Below are positions 31,477 through 42,102 of a stretch of DNA of 64,000 nt, piece after piece. The number at the start of each line of letters is the position of its first letter. Positions within the stretch are counted from its first letter, which is position 1. The stretch comes from Merdibacter sp965119685. Its GTDB lineage: Bacteria > Bacillota_I > Bacilli_A > Erysipelotrichales > Erysipelotrichaceae. Both the position numbers and the translations under genes were made by a program. A model generated the notes under the pieces. That model was not told where the DNA came from and did no database searches. It saw only the letters and a list, made by a program, of their open reading frames with translations. The DNA is taken from positions 2,542,001 through 2,606,000 of the forward strand of contig OZ221971.1 of NCBI GenBank assembly GCA_965119685.1, read 5' to 3'.

Positions 31477-32241
31477 CTATTTCAGCAGATCCTCGATGCA
31501 CTCGGCAACGGAGAAATACACCTGCTGCGCGCGTTCGCGAATATCCTCGGGAGCCGCCGCTACACAAAAGCCGTGAAACTCCTCGATCATCGGCAAATCG
31601 TTATAGGAATCGCCGATGGCACAGACGTCGCTCTCTTCCATACCCGCATAATAGGCGACATACGCGAGCCCCTGCGCTTTGGAGACGCCGCTTGGCACAA
31701 TGTCCACACAGTTGCGGTTGGCGTAAGCCTGAATAGATCCGGCAAACTGCTCGTTGACATAACGGACGATCTCCTGTGCCAGCTGATCGTCGTTGAGCGA
31801 GATGACGATCTGTGCGATCTTCCCCTGCGCCAACAGCTCTTCCTCACTTTTTTCCTGCGGCATCTGCGCATATTTCATATCCGTTTGGGAAGCGTCAAGC
31901 ACGACGCGGTGACGGTGAAAGCCGTCGTTGATCACATAGCTGGCGCAAGGCAGCGTGCGGATGTATGCGATCAGCTCCATCGCCTTGTCAAAATCCAAAT
32001 AGCATACTTGCAGGCATTTCCCCGAGCCGTCATAGATGACGCCGCCGTTGTTGAGCACGATGAAGTCACAGCGAAAATCATTGTTCTCCAACTCCTGCAA
32101 AAATGACTCCATGCTTCTTCCGGTCACGACGGCAAACAGATTGCCCGCCTGCTGCCAGCGTTTGACCGCATTCAAATCTTCCTCGACCACCTTTGGCTCA
32201 TAGCGCAGCGTGCCATCATAATCACTAGCCAATAATTTCAT
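31477..32241 (-). CDS. HAD-superfamily Cof-type phosphatase
   Basis: A 254-residue hydrolase. Motif I DYDGTL (residues 7-12), motif II VTGRS near residue 40, a lysine before IGDSYNDLPM (motif IV) mark a Cof/YbiV-type HAD IIB sugar-phosphate phosphatase; the substrate is unknown. It precedes cdaA by 18 bases and probably shares its transcript. Confidence 0.88.
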   Translation of the reverse strand: MKLLASDYDGTLRYEPKVVEEDLNAVKRWQQAGNLFAVVTGRSMESFLQELENNDFRCDFIVLNNGGVIYDGSGKCLQVCYLDFDKAMELIAYIRTLPCASYVINDGFHRHRVVLDASQTDMKYAQMPQEKSEEELLAQGKIAQIVISLNDDQLAQEIVRYVNEQFAGSIQAYANRNCVDIVPSGVSKAQGLAYVAYYAGMEESDVCAIGDSYNDLPMIEEFHGFCVAAAPEDIRERAQQVYFSVAECIEDLLK

Positions 32242-32409
32242 CCGGTGTCCTCCTCACTCATCTTTTCAATCATACTTATTTTATCACACTCGCCGGACAG
32301 AAGCATTCCTATTTTCATCTTGCCCCACATTTTGCAATCATTCCCGCATCACTTTTTTTGCATAAGCTGTTTGCGGGCAGACATACTAGCTAGTGGGAGG
32401 TGCTAAACA

Positions 32410-32571
32410 ATGGCAAACAAGAAATACCGTCCGGGTATGAACTGTGAAAAGACCGGAAAGTATTCCCGTTACAATGCCGATGGCAAATGCGTCAGCGAAG
32501 ACATCGACGTTGAAAAGGGCAGACGTTTTCCGCCGGCTCAGGAAGAGGGCTGCTACTACAAGGAGCAGTAA
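32410..32571 (+). CDS. Small YjzC-like protein
   Basis: A 53-residue protein too short for many gene finders: MANKKYRPGMNCEKTGKYSR, later GRRFPPAQEEGCYY. The YRPGe.c..tGkY....G......FPP pattern is like YjzC-family small proteins of Bacillota, whose role is unknown. The ATG is eight bases after GTGGGAGGTG; TTGCAT-N18-CATACT upstream may be the promoter, and a strong terminator follows. Confidence 0.75.
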   Translation: MANKKYRPGMNCEKTGKYSRYNADGKCVSEDIDVEKGRRFPPAQEEGCYYKEQ

Positions 32572-32610
32572 CCGCTTGAGCCAGTATGAGTCCTTTAGAC
32601 TCAACCCCCA

Positions 32611-32640
32611 AAAAGCCGGCTTTGCCCGGCTTTTCTTTTT
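32611..32640 (+). terminator. Terminator of the YjzC-like gene
   Basis: AAAAGCCGG-6-CCGGCTTTT followed by CTTTTT. Confidence 0.9.
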
Positions 32641-32650
32641 GCATAGAGAT

Positions 32651-32659
32651 TGCTATAAT
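32651..32659 (+). promoter_or_regulatory. Extended -10 promoter of the pseudouridine synthase gene
   Basis: TGC-TATAAT, 24 bases before the start codon of the gene at 32684; no clear -35. Confidence 0.6.
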
Positions 32660-32683
32660 AGGCGCAAACAGGGGAGTGATCGC

Positions 32684-33595
32684 ATGCGAATATGGGAATA
32701 TCAGGCAGGGGAGTCAGATGCTGACATGCGTTTATCGATCGTCTTGGCCAAACGCTTTCATCTCACACGCAGACAGATCAGCCGTTTGAAATTTCAGGAT
32801 CAGGGCATTCTCGTCAATGAAAAGAGACAACACTGCGACTATATCGTCGCAAAAGGGGACGTTATCGCCATTTGTTTAAAGGAAGCACTTCCTCCCAGCG
32901 AAAAGCTGCCTTGGAGGACGCCGATTCCCATCCTGTATGAAAATGACGATGTCATCGCCGTCCACAAACCGAGTTCTATGGCTTTTCACCCCAGCCACGG
33001 ACATTATGAAGATACGCTGAGCGTACAGCTGACACAACAGCTGCTAAACGCAGGCAGGGGAAGCAAGCTGCACGCCGTCGGACGATTGGACAAGGACACC
33101 TCCGGCATCGCGCTGTTTGCCAAGCATGCGATCATCGCCCAAAGACTGCATCAGCAATTACAAACCGGTGTGCTGAAAAAGGAATATCGGGCAATCGTCC
33201 ACGGTTGTACGCCGGACAAAGGACAAATGCAAACGCCGATACGCAAACGAAGCGATCTGCTCAACCGCATGGAGATTCACCCGCAGGGCAAAAGCGCCTG
33301 CACTTATTATGAACGCTTATCCGCACCGGGAGCGTACTCCCTGCTTCGCATCACGCTGCAAAGCGGGCGCACACATCAGATTCGCGTGCATTTACAAAGC
33401 GAGGGGTATCCGTTAGCCGGAGACGTCATCTATGGATTGGCAGATGGCTGCACACGACTGGCCCTGCATGCGCAGCGCTTAATGTTTATCGATCCCTTCA
33501 GCAAAGAGAGAATTGTGCTGGAGGATCATGATGAGAGCTTTGATGAGATGGCCGCTGCGCTGTGCGTGATGGACACAAGGAAGAAAGCCGGGTGA
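32684..33595 (+). CDS. RluA-family pseudouridine synthase
   Basis: A 303-residue enzyme that isomerises uridine in rRNA or tRNA. An S4-like N-terminal domain (HLTRRQISRLKFQDQGILVNE) is followed by the catalytic GRLDKDTSG with its Asp near residue 135, SGRTHQIRVHL and GYPLAGDVIYG. Which RluA/B/D subfamily and target cannot be decided here. The ATG at 32684 follows GGGGAGTGATCGC; the longer open frame runs through the previous gene and terminator and is not used. Confidence 0.93.
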   Translation: MRIWEYQAGESDADMRLSIVLAKRFHLTRRQISRLKFQDQGILVNEKRQHCDYIVAKGDVIAICLKEALPPSEKLPWRTPIPILYENDDVIAVHKPSSMAFHPSHGHYEDTLSVQLTQQLLNAGRGSKLHAVGRLDKDTSGIALFAKHAIIAQRLHQQLQTGVLKKEYRAIVHGCTPDKGQMQTPIRKRSDLLNRMEIHPQGKSACTYYERLSAPGAYSLLRITLQSGRTHQIRVHLQSEGYPLAGDVIYGLADGCTRLALHAQRLMFIDPFSKERIVLEDHDESFDEMAAALCVMDTRKKAG

Positions 33596-33622
33596 ATGCG
33601 TCCTGAGCTATGCCGTCAAAAA

Positions 33623-34942
33623 TCAGATCACAGTCGCATGCGCTCTTTTCCTGCGCACATGCACCAGCAAAAAGACTGCTGCCAGCGCCTCGCTGAGCGA
33701 ATGACAAAACCACACGCTCTCATTGCCAAACAACAGCGGCACTACCCAAATGAGCAGCGGTGGCAAGATGACGCTTCGCGCTAACGAGAGCGCAAGCGCC
33801 TCTTTCGTATGCTTCATTGCCTGCCAGTATGCGATCATCAAAATATTCACCCCGGCAAGAAAGAATCCGGAGAAATAAGGCAGACTTTTGCTTTCCATAA
33901 AGCTGATCAGCGCCTGATCGCCCGGATTAAACACCGTGAAGAAGCTGCGCGAGAAGAAAACGATCAAGACATAGCACAAAATGCCGATCGCCAAAAATGC
34001 TTGAACGGAAAAACCAAGCAGGGATTTCCCCTTTTCTTCTTCTCCTGTCCCCATAAAATAACTAAATACGGGTTGTAAACCCTGTGCCATACCGAGAAAC
34101 AGCGTCAAAATGATCAACATCAAATAGCCGATGACAAGATACGCCGCAAGACCGATTTCCTCAAAACCATAATGAACGATGGCAAAGTTATAGATAAAGG
34201 TGATGATGCCGATGGTAAACTCCATGATAAAGGAGGGAATGCCCAGTACATAAACGGCGCAAAGCTCTTTCCCATTCCATTTCAGCTTTGTGAAATACAA
34301 GTCTCCACGGCGAAATATAAAGTGGGGAAGCAGGATGACCACACTGAAAACAGGACCGACTGCGGTTGCCAGCGCCGCGCCGCCAATCCCCATGTTCAAA
34401 GGATACATAAATACATAGTCCAGGACGATATTTGATACAGAGCCAAACATAAGGGCAAACATGGCAAGCTTGGGACGGTTGTCATTACGCACCAAAGAGC
34501 TTAGCAGAAAGCTGAAAAGCAAGAATGGAGAGAAGGTAATGATGTACCTCATATAACTGATTGCTTCCTCATGAATCATCGCAGTGGAGCCTAACAGTTT
34601 TGCAAGCGGATGAATGAAGATATTTCCCAATACGCCGATGATCAGCCCCATAACAGCCGTACATAGGCAGGCAAGGCTAAAGATCTGCCGCGCTTTTTCT
34701 TTTTTCCCCTGACCCAGGTGCATAGAAATCATAACGCCCGCACCGGTGGCTGTCGCCATGGACAATGCAATCAATATCTCGACAAGCGGAACCGAAACGG
34801 CAGCGGCGGCCATAGCGCCGCGGCCAAGACGATTGCCGATGAATACGCCGTCAACAATCATATAGACCGAATTAAACAATAGTCCGATCATTTGCGGCAG
34901 GGCATATTTGGCAAATAAAGTATGTGATTTGGCTTGATCCAT
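33623..34942 (-). CDS. MATE-family multidrug/toxin exporter
   Basis: A 439-residue polytopic protein with about 12 membrane helices and the two-fold repeat of MATE carriers. The start (FAKYALPQMIGLLFNSVYMIVDGVFIGNRLG) is typical of MepA/NorM-like cation-coupled drug exporters. The substrate is unknown. Its position between a pseudouridine synthase and a NimA-like protein gives no further hint. Confidence 0.93.
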   Translation of the reverse strand: MDQAKSHTLFAKYALPQMIGLLFNSVYMIVDGVFIGNRLGRGAMAAAAVSVPLVEILIALSMATATGAGVMISMHLGQGKKEKARQIFSLACLCTAVMGLIIGVLGNIFIHPLAKLLGSTAMIHEEAISYMRYIITFSPFLLFSFLLSSLVRNDNRPKLAMFALMFGSVSNIVLDYVFMYPLNMGIGGAALATAVGPVFSVVILLPHFIFRRGDLYFTKLKWNGKELCAVYVLGIPSFIMEFTIGIITFIYNFAIVHYGFEEIGLAAYLVIGYLMLIILTLFLGMAQGLQPVFSYFMGTGEEEKGKSLLGFSVQAFLAIGILCYVLIVFFSRSFFTVFNPGDQALISFMESKSLPYFSGFFLAGVNILMIAYWQAMKHTKEALALSLARSVILPPLLIWVVPLLFGNESVWFCHSLSEALAAVFLLVHVRRKRAHATVI

Positions 34943-35069
34943 TCGATTTCCTCCATTCCTCGCACAGGCTTGTGCCTGCGCGGCAGTATAAATCCATTTC
35001 GTTTTCGCGCCTTGCTTTTCAGCTGCGCCCTTTCTCTGCTTCCATCGCAGTTTTCAATGTATGAAAAAC

Positions 35070-35095
35070 GGCCTGCGAAGTGTGTTACGCAGGCC
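35070..35095 (-). terminator. Terminator of the NimA-like gene
   Basis: Stem GGCCTGCG-10-CGCAGGCC followed on the minus strand by GTTTTTC. The flank carries the 15-bp word ATGTATGAAAAACGG also found at 55554-55568. Confidence 0.85.
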
Positions 35096-35140
35096 TATTA
35101 CACAATCAAAAGTAACCCCGGCAGGTTGATTTTATCAGCT

Positions 35141-35638
35141 TTATCGTATCTCTTTCTGTTTGACCAGCTCAATCGCTTCCTTTCCGCTCATCCTATCGAT
35201 CTGCATTTCCAGCATACCAAGCGATCCCAGCTCTGCAAAGACAGCCTTTTCCCGCTCATGCTCTTGGCATAGCGGCGCATATTTGCGCACCAGCTTTGTG
35301 ATCGCCTCTATCTTTCGCTCCTCATCCTCTATCACCCGAATACGCCCAAACACGATGACGCTCCTGAAATAGGTCGTCAGCTCTTGGGGAACGATGTGAT
35401 CTTGATCGATGACGCAAAAGGAAGCCTTGGCATTCCTTTGGATGGCATCCCATTTATGCCCGCTTTTCGCACAGTGAAAATACAGCATTTCTCCGTCATA
35501 TACATAACTGATCGGAACCGCGTACGGATAGTCGTGATCGCCATGCAGCGCCAGTACGCCGGATGACGCCCCATGCAGCACAGCATCGATTTCCTGTGAT
35601 GATAACGCCTGACGTTTTCTTCTCATTTCCCGAAACAT
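35141..35638 (-). CDS. NimA-like flavin-binding split-barrel protein
   Basis: A 165-residue pyridoxamine-phosphate-oxidase-like protein: FREMRRKRQALSSQEI, GVLALHGDHDYPYAVPISYVYDG, YFHCAKSGHKWDAI, and IVFGRIRVI. NimA relatives reduce nitroimidazoles in some anaerobes, but most members are uncharacterised, so resistance cannot be claimed. The ATG at 35638 follows GAGGAGTGCTTTT. Confidence 0.87.
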   Translation of the reverse strand: MFREMRRKRQALSSQEIDAVLHGASSGVLALHGDHDYPYAVPISYVYDGEMLYFHCAKSGHKWDAIQRNAKASFCVIDQDHIVPQELTTYFRSVIVFGRIRVIEDEERKIEAITKLVRKYAPLCQEHEREKAVFAELGSLGMLEMQIDRMSGKEAIELVKQKEIR

Positions 35639-35995
35639 AAAAGCACTCCTCTCATAAAAATAAAATGCCCTATCCATTCACTCCTTCAAAGACCTAACGG
35701 AATGAAAACAAGGCACTACCCGGTGGCAACATCGCTTTGATTTAACCAAACTCTAGCACAGATCAACGGCTAAGTCAAGCTCGCTGTTCCCTATCCGCTT
35801 TTCGCACGTTTTCCATATAGCCGTTGGATTCTTTGCCTTGCGTGGCTGTGCGCTTCTTCTTTCTCTTCTTTGAACGAGGATGATGGTAAATAAAGGAAAT
35901 CTGCGGCAGTCACAGCAAAAGAGCCGCTGTCCGTTTGCCCATTGTGATATGGAAGGATCGAATGCGCGCAGGGAAGATGGGAGGAACAACATACG
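35639..35995. other. Gene-free stretch
   Basis: About 360 bases between the NimA-like start and the ftsH terminator with only chance frames and no ribosome site I trust. Confidence 0.5.
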
Positions 35996-36040
35996 AAAAG
36001 CGCCTGCCGCTCCCCTCTTTCAGGCGCATCAGGCGCTTTT
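35996..36040 (-). terminator. Terminator of ftsH with alternative pairings
   Basis: AAAAGCGCCTG can pair with CAGGCGCTTTT at 36030-36040 or, in its core, with a second CAGGCGC at 36021-36027. On the minus strand two GCGCCTG arms thus compete for one CAGGCGC; the distal pairing gives a terminator followed by TTTTCG. Confidence 0.78.
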
Positions 36041-36104
36041 GTCATATTCCCGATATGTGTGAAATGTTCAAAGACTCCTTGTACAGCCCTATGGCAACAG
36101 CACT

Positions 36105-37958
<1,854 letters not shown>

Positions 37959-37982
37959 CTGACAACACCTGCCTTGCCTATG

Positions 37983-38010
37983 ATTATACTCATAATTAGC
38001 ACTATTTCAA
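37983..38010 (-). promoter_or_regulatory. ftsH promoter
   Basis: On the minus strand TTGAAA-N16-TATAAT. The CIRCE operator overlaps the -35 and spacer. Confidence 0.82.
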
Positions 38011-38022
38011 CGAGAGTGCTAA
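37996..38022. promoter_or_regulatory. CIRCE operator (HrcA site)
   Basis: TTAGCACTA-N9-GAGTGCTAA, matching the CIRCE consensus TTAGCACTC-N9-GAGTGCTAA at all but one base. It covers the ftsH promoter. CIRCE normally marks groE and dnaK operons. Confidence 0.92.
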
Positions 38023-38174
38023 AACTTCCATAATTCCACATATTTTACCATTTTCTCAAATAATTGCGATGTTCCTCACTGCTGTGGAAAAGCGGGGAAC
38101 CTCCCGGCACGCGCGCCTTTCTGCAAGTTAGAGCTTTCTTGCGAAAACCTGTCCGCTGTTTCACGCCGATCACT

Positions 38175-38209
38175 AAAAAAGCATACCGCTAAACCTGCGC
38201 TATGCTTTT
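38175..38209 (-). terminator. Terminator of the lipoprotein gene
   Basis: Minus-strand arms AAAAGCATA / TATGCTTTT around a 15-base loop, followed by TTTAG, about 100 bases past the lipoprotein stop. Confidence 0.82.
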
Positions 38210-38308
38210 CAGGGACTTCCCATCCGCCGCATGATCAGTAAAAGGCAGACTTTTTCTCTTCCTCATTGACCATGCTGTGCATCATGCTTCATGCTTTTTT
38301 ACTCGTAT

Positions 38309-39172
38309 TTAGGAACGCACTTTCTCCATCATCGCTTTAAGCTCTTCTAAAGAATAGGTCGGATCGCTTAAAGCGCTGAAAGTGATTTCCGTCTCACTGT
38401 TTGTCGTTAAACCATCGCCATAGTCGTGTCCGAAGGACGTGTGAACGGACTTTACATCAGCATTGGAATCTAATGTGATCGTAATCTCCACCTGCGTATA
38501 GCGATTATCCGAGACACGCACACCGCTCTGCATATAAACGTCCACTTCCGCCTGCGATAATATCTCTTCTGTAAACGCATCTAAATCCGAACAAGTGATG
38601 GTGATGATGTTGTCATCGCCCTCTTTCTTTAACGCAATATCGAAGCAATCCTTGTATTTCCAATAGTCTGAGGTATATCCTTGCAAATCGTTATACTGCA
38701 TGCTGTCATCGCTGAAGCTGCCGTAGTTGCTTTCATCATTTCTGACCTCATCGTATTTCCCATCCTCGCCTTGAAAGAGATTTGCCTGCTCAATCGTTTT
38801 CTTCTCGCGATCCTGCACACCAATATACGGGATGAAAATCCCTCCATTCTTCAGTTCGGTTTCTCTTTTATAATTGTAGATTACTTTTCCCTCTTCCTCT
38901 AAAAATACCTCATATTCATACGCTACGCCGCTGATGTCGCTTTCTACAACGCGCAGAGAACTGCCGCTTTCATCCACTTGCAATGTCGTTCCTTCACTTT
39001 GCGTTGTACGCAGATAAGAACCGCGCTGGTCGATACGCTCTTCCGCCTGCTTTAACAACGTTTCCGCTTCTTCGCGGGACGATCCCTGAGAGCCTTCGCT
39101 TCCGCTACCGCCTCCTGCACATCCACTCAGCACCATCAGCGCACAAAGCGCCGCCGTCAACATCTTTTTCAT
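38309..39172 (-). CDS. Lipoprotein of unknown function
   Basis: A 287-residue lipoprotein: signal MKKMLTAALCALMVLSGC with the lipobox Cys at 18, a Gly/Ser spacer, a coiled segment (REEAETLLKQAEERIDQRG) and a beta-rich domain with many acidic residues (YGSFSDDSMQYND, YWKYKDC). No known domain is recognised; the general build is like LolA/DUF-type extracellular folds. Start chosen at 39172, ten bases after AGGAG, rather than at 39181. Confidence 0.78.
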   Translation of the reverse strand: MKKMLTAALCALMVLSGCAGGGSGSEGSQGSSREEAETLLKQAEERIDQRGSYLRTTQSEGTTLQVDESGSSLRVVESDISGVAYEYEVFLEEEGKVIYNYKRETELKNGGIFIPYIGVQDREKKTIEQANLFQGEDGKYDEVRNDESNYGSFSDDSMQYNDLQGYTSDYWKYKDCFDIALKKEGDDNIITITCSDLDAFTEEILSQAEVDVYMQSGVRVSDNRYTQVEITITLDSNADVKSVHTSFGHDYGDGLTTNSETEITFSALSDPTYSLEELKAMMEKVRS

Positions 39173-39248
39173 CTTTTTCATTTCTCCTTTTCCTGTCAAT
39201 ACTTGTCTGTTTCTCCCATGTTACTGCCAAGCTGTTCCCAATGATCGG

Positions 39249-40694
39249 CTAGAGCACCCGATAGCCCATGCCTTGCAGCTGCTGTGTCATCTGCTCATAG
39301 GTTATTTCTCCAAAGAACACCTGCTGCACTAAATCCATCACTTTCTCATCATCGATCGGCGATGAGGATTCCACTGTCACGCTGACATCTCCCACTGAAT
39401 AGGACGTCGTATAGATCGTACTGGAAGAGCTGTCAGACTGCGGGCGATCGCCCTGCGGCGTTGTCTCTTCCGGTGAGGAATCCAAAGGATCGCCGAAGAT
39501 CAGATAGTCGATCTCATCCCATGTGAGATGCTGCGGGAAACGCAGATAATAGGTTGGCCCGCCGCCCAGATTCACCGTTGTCCGCACGACATTCAAACCG
39601 TTATAGCCGCCGTGTACCGCTTCTCCGCCGCCCAAGTAAACGGCGATATGCGGCGATCCTGCGCCGCCGTCGCTGTAATAGACGAGATCTCCCTGCCTAG
39701 CCTGTGAAGCGGGAATCTGTGTACACAGCGTCGGGAAATAGTAGACGCCGACCGTACCCATCCAGTTATCGCCGCCGCTGATTCGTCCGGCATCCATCAG
39801 CGCATAGGATACCAGATCATCACATGACAGCTGCTGTCCGACCCGCGCTAATGCCGCTTTGGCTACCGGATCGCTGATCGCAGGTGCAGCGCTGTCAGCG
39901 GATGGCTTGGAAGATGACGACTGCGACCCCTGAGAGGGATTTTTCTGTGCACTCTCCTCTTGCTTTTGGCTTTGGGAGGTTTCTTCCTTTTTCGGCGTTG
40001 TCTCCGCTTTTTCTTCCTCCCCCTTTGGCCGTTTACTGCTGCCAATGGCAGTCTCCTCGTCCTTGATCGTCTCCTTTTCGTCTACGACTTCCACCTGAAA
40101 CGTCTTGCGGCTGATATTTCCGTTACGATCACACGCCGCTACCTCTACCTGATAAGCCCCAACCGTCTCTGTATCGATGTTTGTACGGAGGATGACAAAG
40201 CTCTGATCCTCCTGTGCTTTCTTCGCCTCGCTCACCTCGTCCTGCGTTTCAAACTCTCTTGCCTCCAGATCGTCATGTGCGCGCTGCGCATCTTGCAGCT
40301 TTTGGCGGTATGCCTCTTCTTCCAGCACCTCCGCGCCTTTGAGATCGCCGTCGATCGGATCGCTGACGGCACGGATATTCGCCTTTGGATCATAACTGTC
40401 GCCTTTCAACAGCTTCGCATCCGCTTCCTGGTACAGCTCGATTTGCGGAGCTTGGCTGTCAGTGACTTGTACGCGCTTTTCCTGCGTGCCATCTGCCCAG
40501 CGCACTCGATAGGTACCGATGATGTTCACATCCGGCGTCAACGAAAACGCCGTATCTTCCTCCACTTCCAACAGCTTCGCCAAATCCACATCCTCGCCGT
40601 ATTCAATCGTCACAGCCTGCGCACCGCAGCCGCTCACCGCACCCAGCGTGAACACTGCCGCCAGCATGGTACACAGGATCGTTTTTCTTCTCAT
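39249..40694 (-). CDS. Lipoprotein with NlpC/P60-type hydrolase domain
   Basis: A 481-residue cell-surface protein. Signal with lipobox LGAVSGC (Cys23), two Ig-like (DUF5011-type) domains (residues ~25-125 and 165-205), a Lys/Glu/Gln/Ser-rich linker (~210-275), and an NlpC/P60 domain with Cys in QLSCDDLVSYAL and His in GSPHIAVYLGGG. A short unknown domain ends the chain. It probably cuts peptide bonds in peptidoglycan during growth. Confidence 0.88.
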   Translation of the reverse strand: MRRKTILCTMLAAVFTLGAVSGCGAQAVTIEYGEDVDLAKLLEVEEDTAFSLTPDVNIIGTYRVRWADGTQEKRVQVTDSQAPQIELYQEADAKLLKGDSYDPKANIRAVSDPIDGDLKGAEVLEEEAYRQKLQDAQRAHDDLEAREFETQDEVSEAKKAQEDQSFVILRTNIDTETVGAYQVEVAACDRNGNISRKTFQVEVVDEKETIKDEETAIGSSKRPKGEEEKAETTPKKEETSQSQKQEESAQKNPSQGSQSSSSKPSADSAAPAISDPVAKAALARVGQQLSCDDLVSYALMDAGRISGGDNWMGTVGVYYFPTLCTQIPASQARQGDLVYYSDGGAGSPHIAVYLGGGEAVHGGYNGLNVVRTTVNLGGGPTYYLRFPQHLTWDEIDYLIFGDPLDSSPEETTPQGDRPQSDSSSSTIYTTSYSVGDVSVTVESSSPIDDEKVMDLVQQVFFGEITYEQMTQQLQGMGYRVL

Positions 40695-41032
40695 CCCATT
40701 CCCCTCTCATCACATGTGTAACACACAGGTTTCCCATCGCACTGCCAAACGCCATTCTTTCCCACGCACATCCTCTTGCTGTGTCAGCTCTCTTGATGTG
40801 TACGCCGGTGCACCATGATGACGCATTCCCTTTGACGTTCTCCTATTTCATCACTCATCCTCTCCATCACGCCTATCCGCATATGCAGGGAAACCGCAAT
40901 CTGTCAATGCTTTTTCCTTATTTTAACGCTTTGACAGATGCCTAAATGCTCTATAAATTCATTATAAATGGTTACACCGGTTTTGCGTATGCCTTGTCCC
41001 CAGACGCAAAGATAGCGTCTCCAACCGCAATA
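40695..41032. other. Intergenic stretch with an inverted repeat
   Basis: No gene is visible. ATCTGTCAA at 40899-40907 is repeated inverted as TTGACAGAT at 40931-40939, with a 23-base loop. Each arm carries a TTGACA -35-like hexamer, one facing each way. A short hairpin AGACGC-7-GCGTCT lies at 41002-41020. Confidence 0.55.
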
Positions 41033-41064
41033 AAAAAAGACGATTCCCTCCTGTCCTCGTCTTT
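41033..41064 (-). terminator. Terminator of the LytTR gene
   Basis: Minus-strand AAAGACGA / TCGTCTTT stem followed by TTTTATT. Confidence 0.9.
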
Positions 41065-41083
41065 GTGAATCCACTCTCTTTTT

Positions 41084-41794
41084 CTAGCCGACCATCCGCT
41101 GCATATACGCCTGAAACAGCCGGCGCACCTTAGAAGCATACGAGCGTCCGATCGGCACATGAATCCCATTTTTCATAATGAACTCCGTTCGCTTGTACAC
41201 CTCCACCTTGTTGAGATTAACGGCATAGCTGCGATGACAGATGATGAAATCCTGCGGCAGCTGTGCCAACAGCTGTTCTAAATTCAAGGAGACGCTGCAA
41301 ACCTGATCCTCACTGGTGACATACGAGGTACGATGGTTTCGTTCCAGACAGATGACATCCTTGCTTTCCAACACGACCACGCGATCCTTCAGCGGCAGAC
41401 ACAAGCGCTGTCTGCGGCTGTTAAGACGTTCGATTGCTTTGGCTAACGTCACTGACAGACGCTCTTCCAGCTTTGGCTGATGGATGAAATAGCAGTGGGG
41501 GAAATCAAACAACTCGGCGGCCTGATCGAGACAGGCGCTGATAAAGATGATAATCAGGGAGGGACAGTGAGTGACCAGCGACTGCGCCAATTCGATACCG
41601 CTGCCATCCGCCAGCACGGTATTCATCAACAGAATGCTTGCATGCGCAATGGAATGCGCTTCCTTCATCAGCTGCGCTCCCTGCTGATAAGACGTGATCT
41701 CACAGTCTGGATACTCCTTCTGCAAGCAGTTTTTCAAATACTCCCTCTGCCGGCTGTCCTGTTCACAGACAATGAAATGAATCACCTTTTTCAC
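41084..41794 (-). CDS. LytTR response regulator with degenerate receiver
   Basis: A 236-residue protein: receiver (1-115) and LytTR DNA-binding domain (135-230; KDVICLERNHRTSYV, FIICHRSYAVNLNKV, VPIGRSYASKVRR). In the receiver the acidic pocket is kept (CEQD) but the phospho-acceptor position is Asn58 (LLMNTVLADGSG) and the usual KP lysine is Gln (HQPK). It is therefore probably not phosphorylated. No histidine kinase is adjacent. It stands alone with its own terminator. Confidence 0.87.
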   Translation of the reverse strand: MKKVIHFIVCEQDSRQREYLKNCLQKEYPDCEITSYQQGAQLMKEAHSIAHASILLMNTVLADGSGIELAQSLVTHCPSLIIIFISACLDQAAELFDFPHCYFIHQPKLEERLSVTLAKAIERLNSRRQRLCLPLKDRVVVLESKDVICLERNHRTSYVTSEDQVCSVSLNLEQLLAQLPQDFIICHRSYAVNLNKVEVYKRTEFIMKNGIHVPIGRSYASKVRRLFQAYMQRMVG

Positions 41795-42102
41795 CCTCTC
41801 CGTATGATAATATTATACCGTATTTTCACTTGTCTCCTTTCACCGTTCATTACACGAACTTTGCCAAACCTGCCCGTTCGCCCCTGTTTGATAAGAGAAT
41901 CGCTTCATCGCTTCTCACTGTGTCCTTTGTTTTAATTTTAACGCCGATACCGGGCAGCTCTGCCTTTTACCGCATTTCTCCTTTCCCCGCTGCGATTTTA
42001 GCTTTGCATCCAAAAAGGCGGAAATCTGGAAAGGAATGAGCGTGACTTCCGCGCTTGTGCGCATAAGAAGTGCCGTATCCGACGATTCCCTCTCAAAGCC
42101 GC
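41795..42102. other. Gene-free stretch
   Basis: About 300 bases upstream of the LytTR gene and downstream of asnB. I see no gene, and no convincing asnB terminator. Confidence 0.5.

Noticed and set aside
30838..32106. Long rightward open frame (over 400 codons) opposite cdaA and the HAD phosphatase gene
   Set aside because: It has no ribosome site, its product is His/Arg/Gln-rich without any domain, and it is antisense to two clearly conserved genes. It is a by-product of their codon usage.
32444..32683. Upstream extension of the pseudouridine synthase frame
   Set aside because: It runs out of frame through the YjzC-like gene, its terminator and the promoter; the ATG at 32684 has its own ribosome site.
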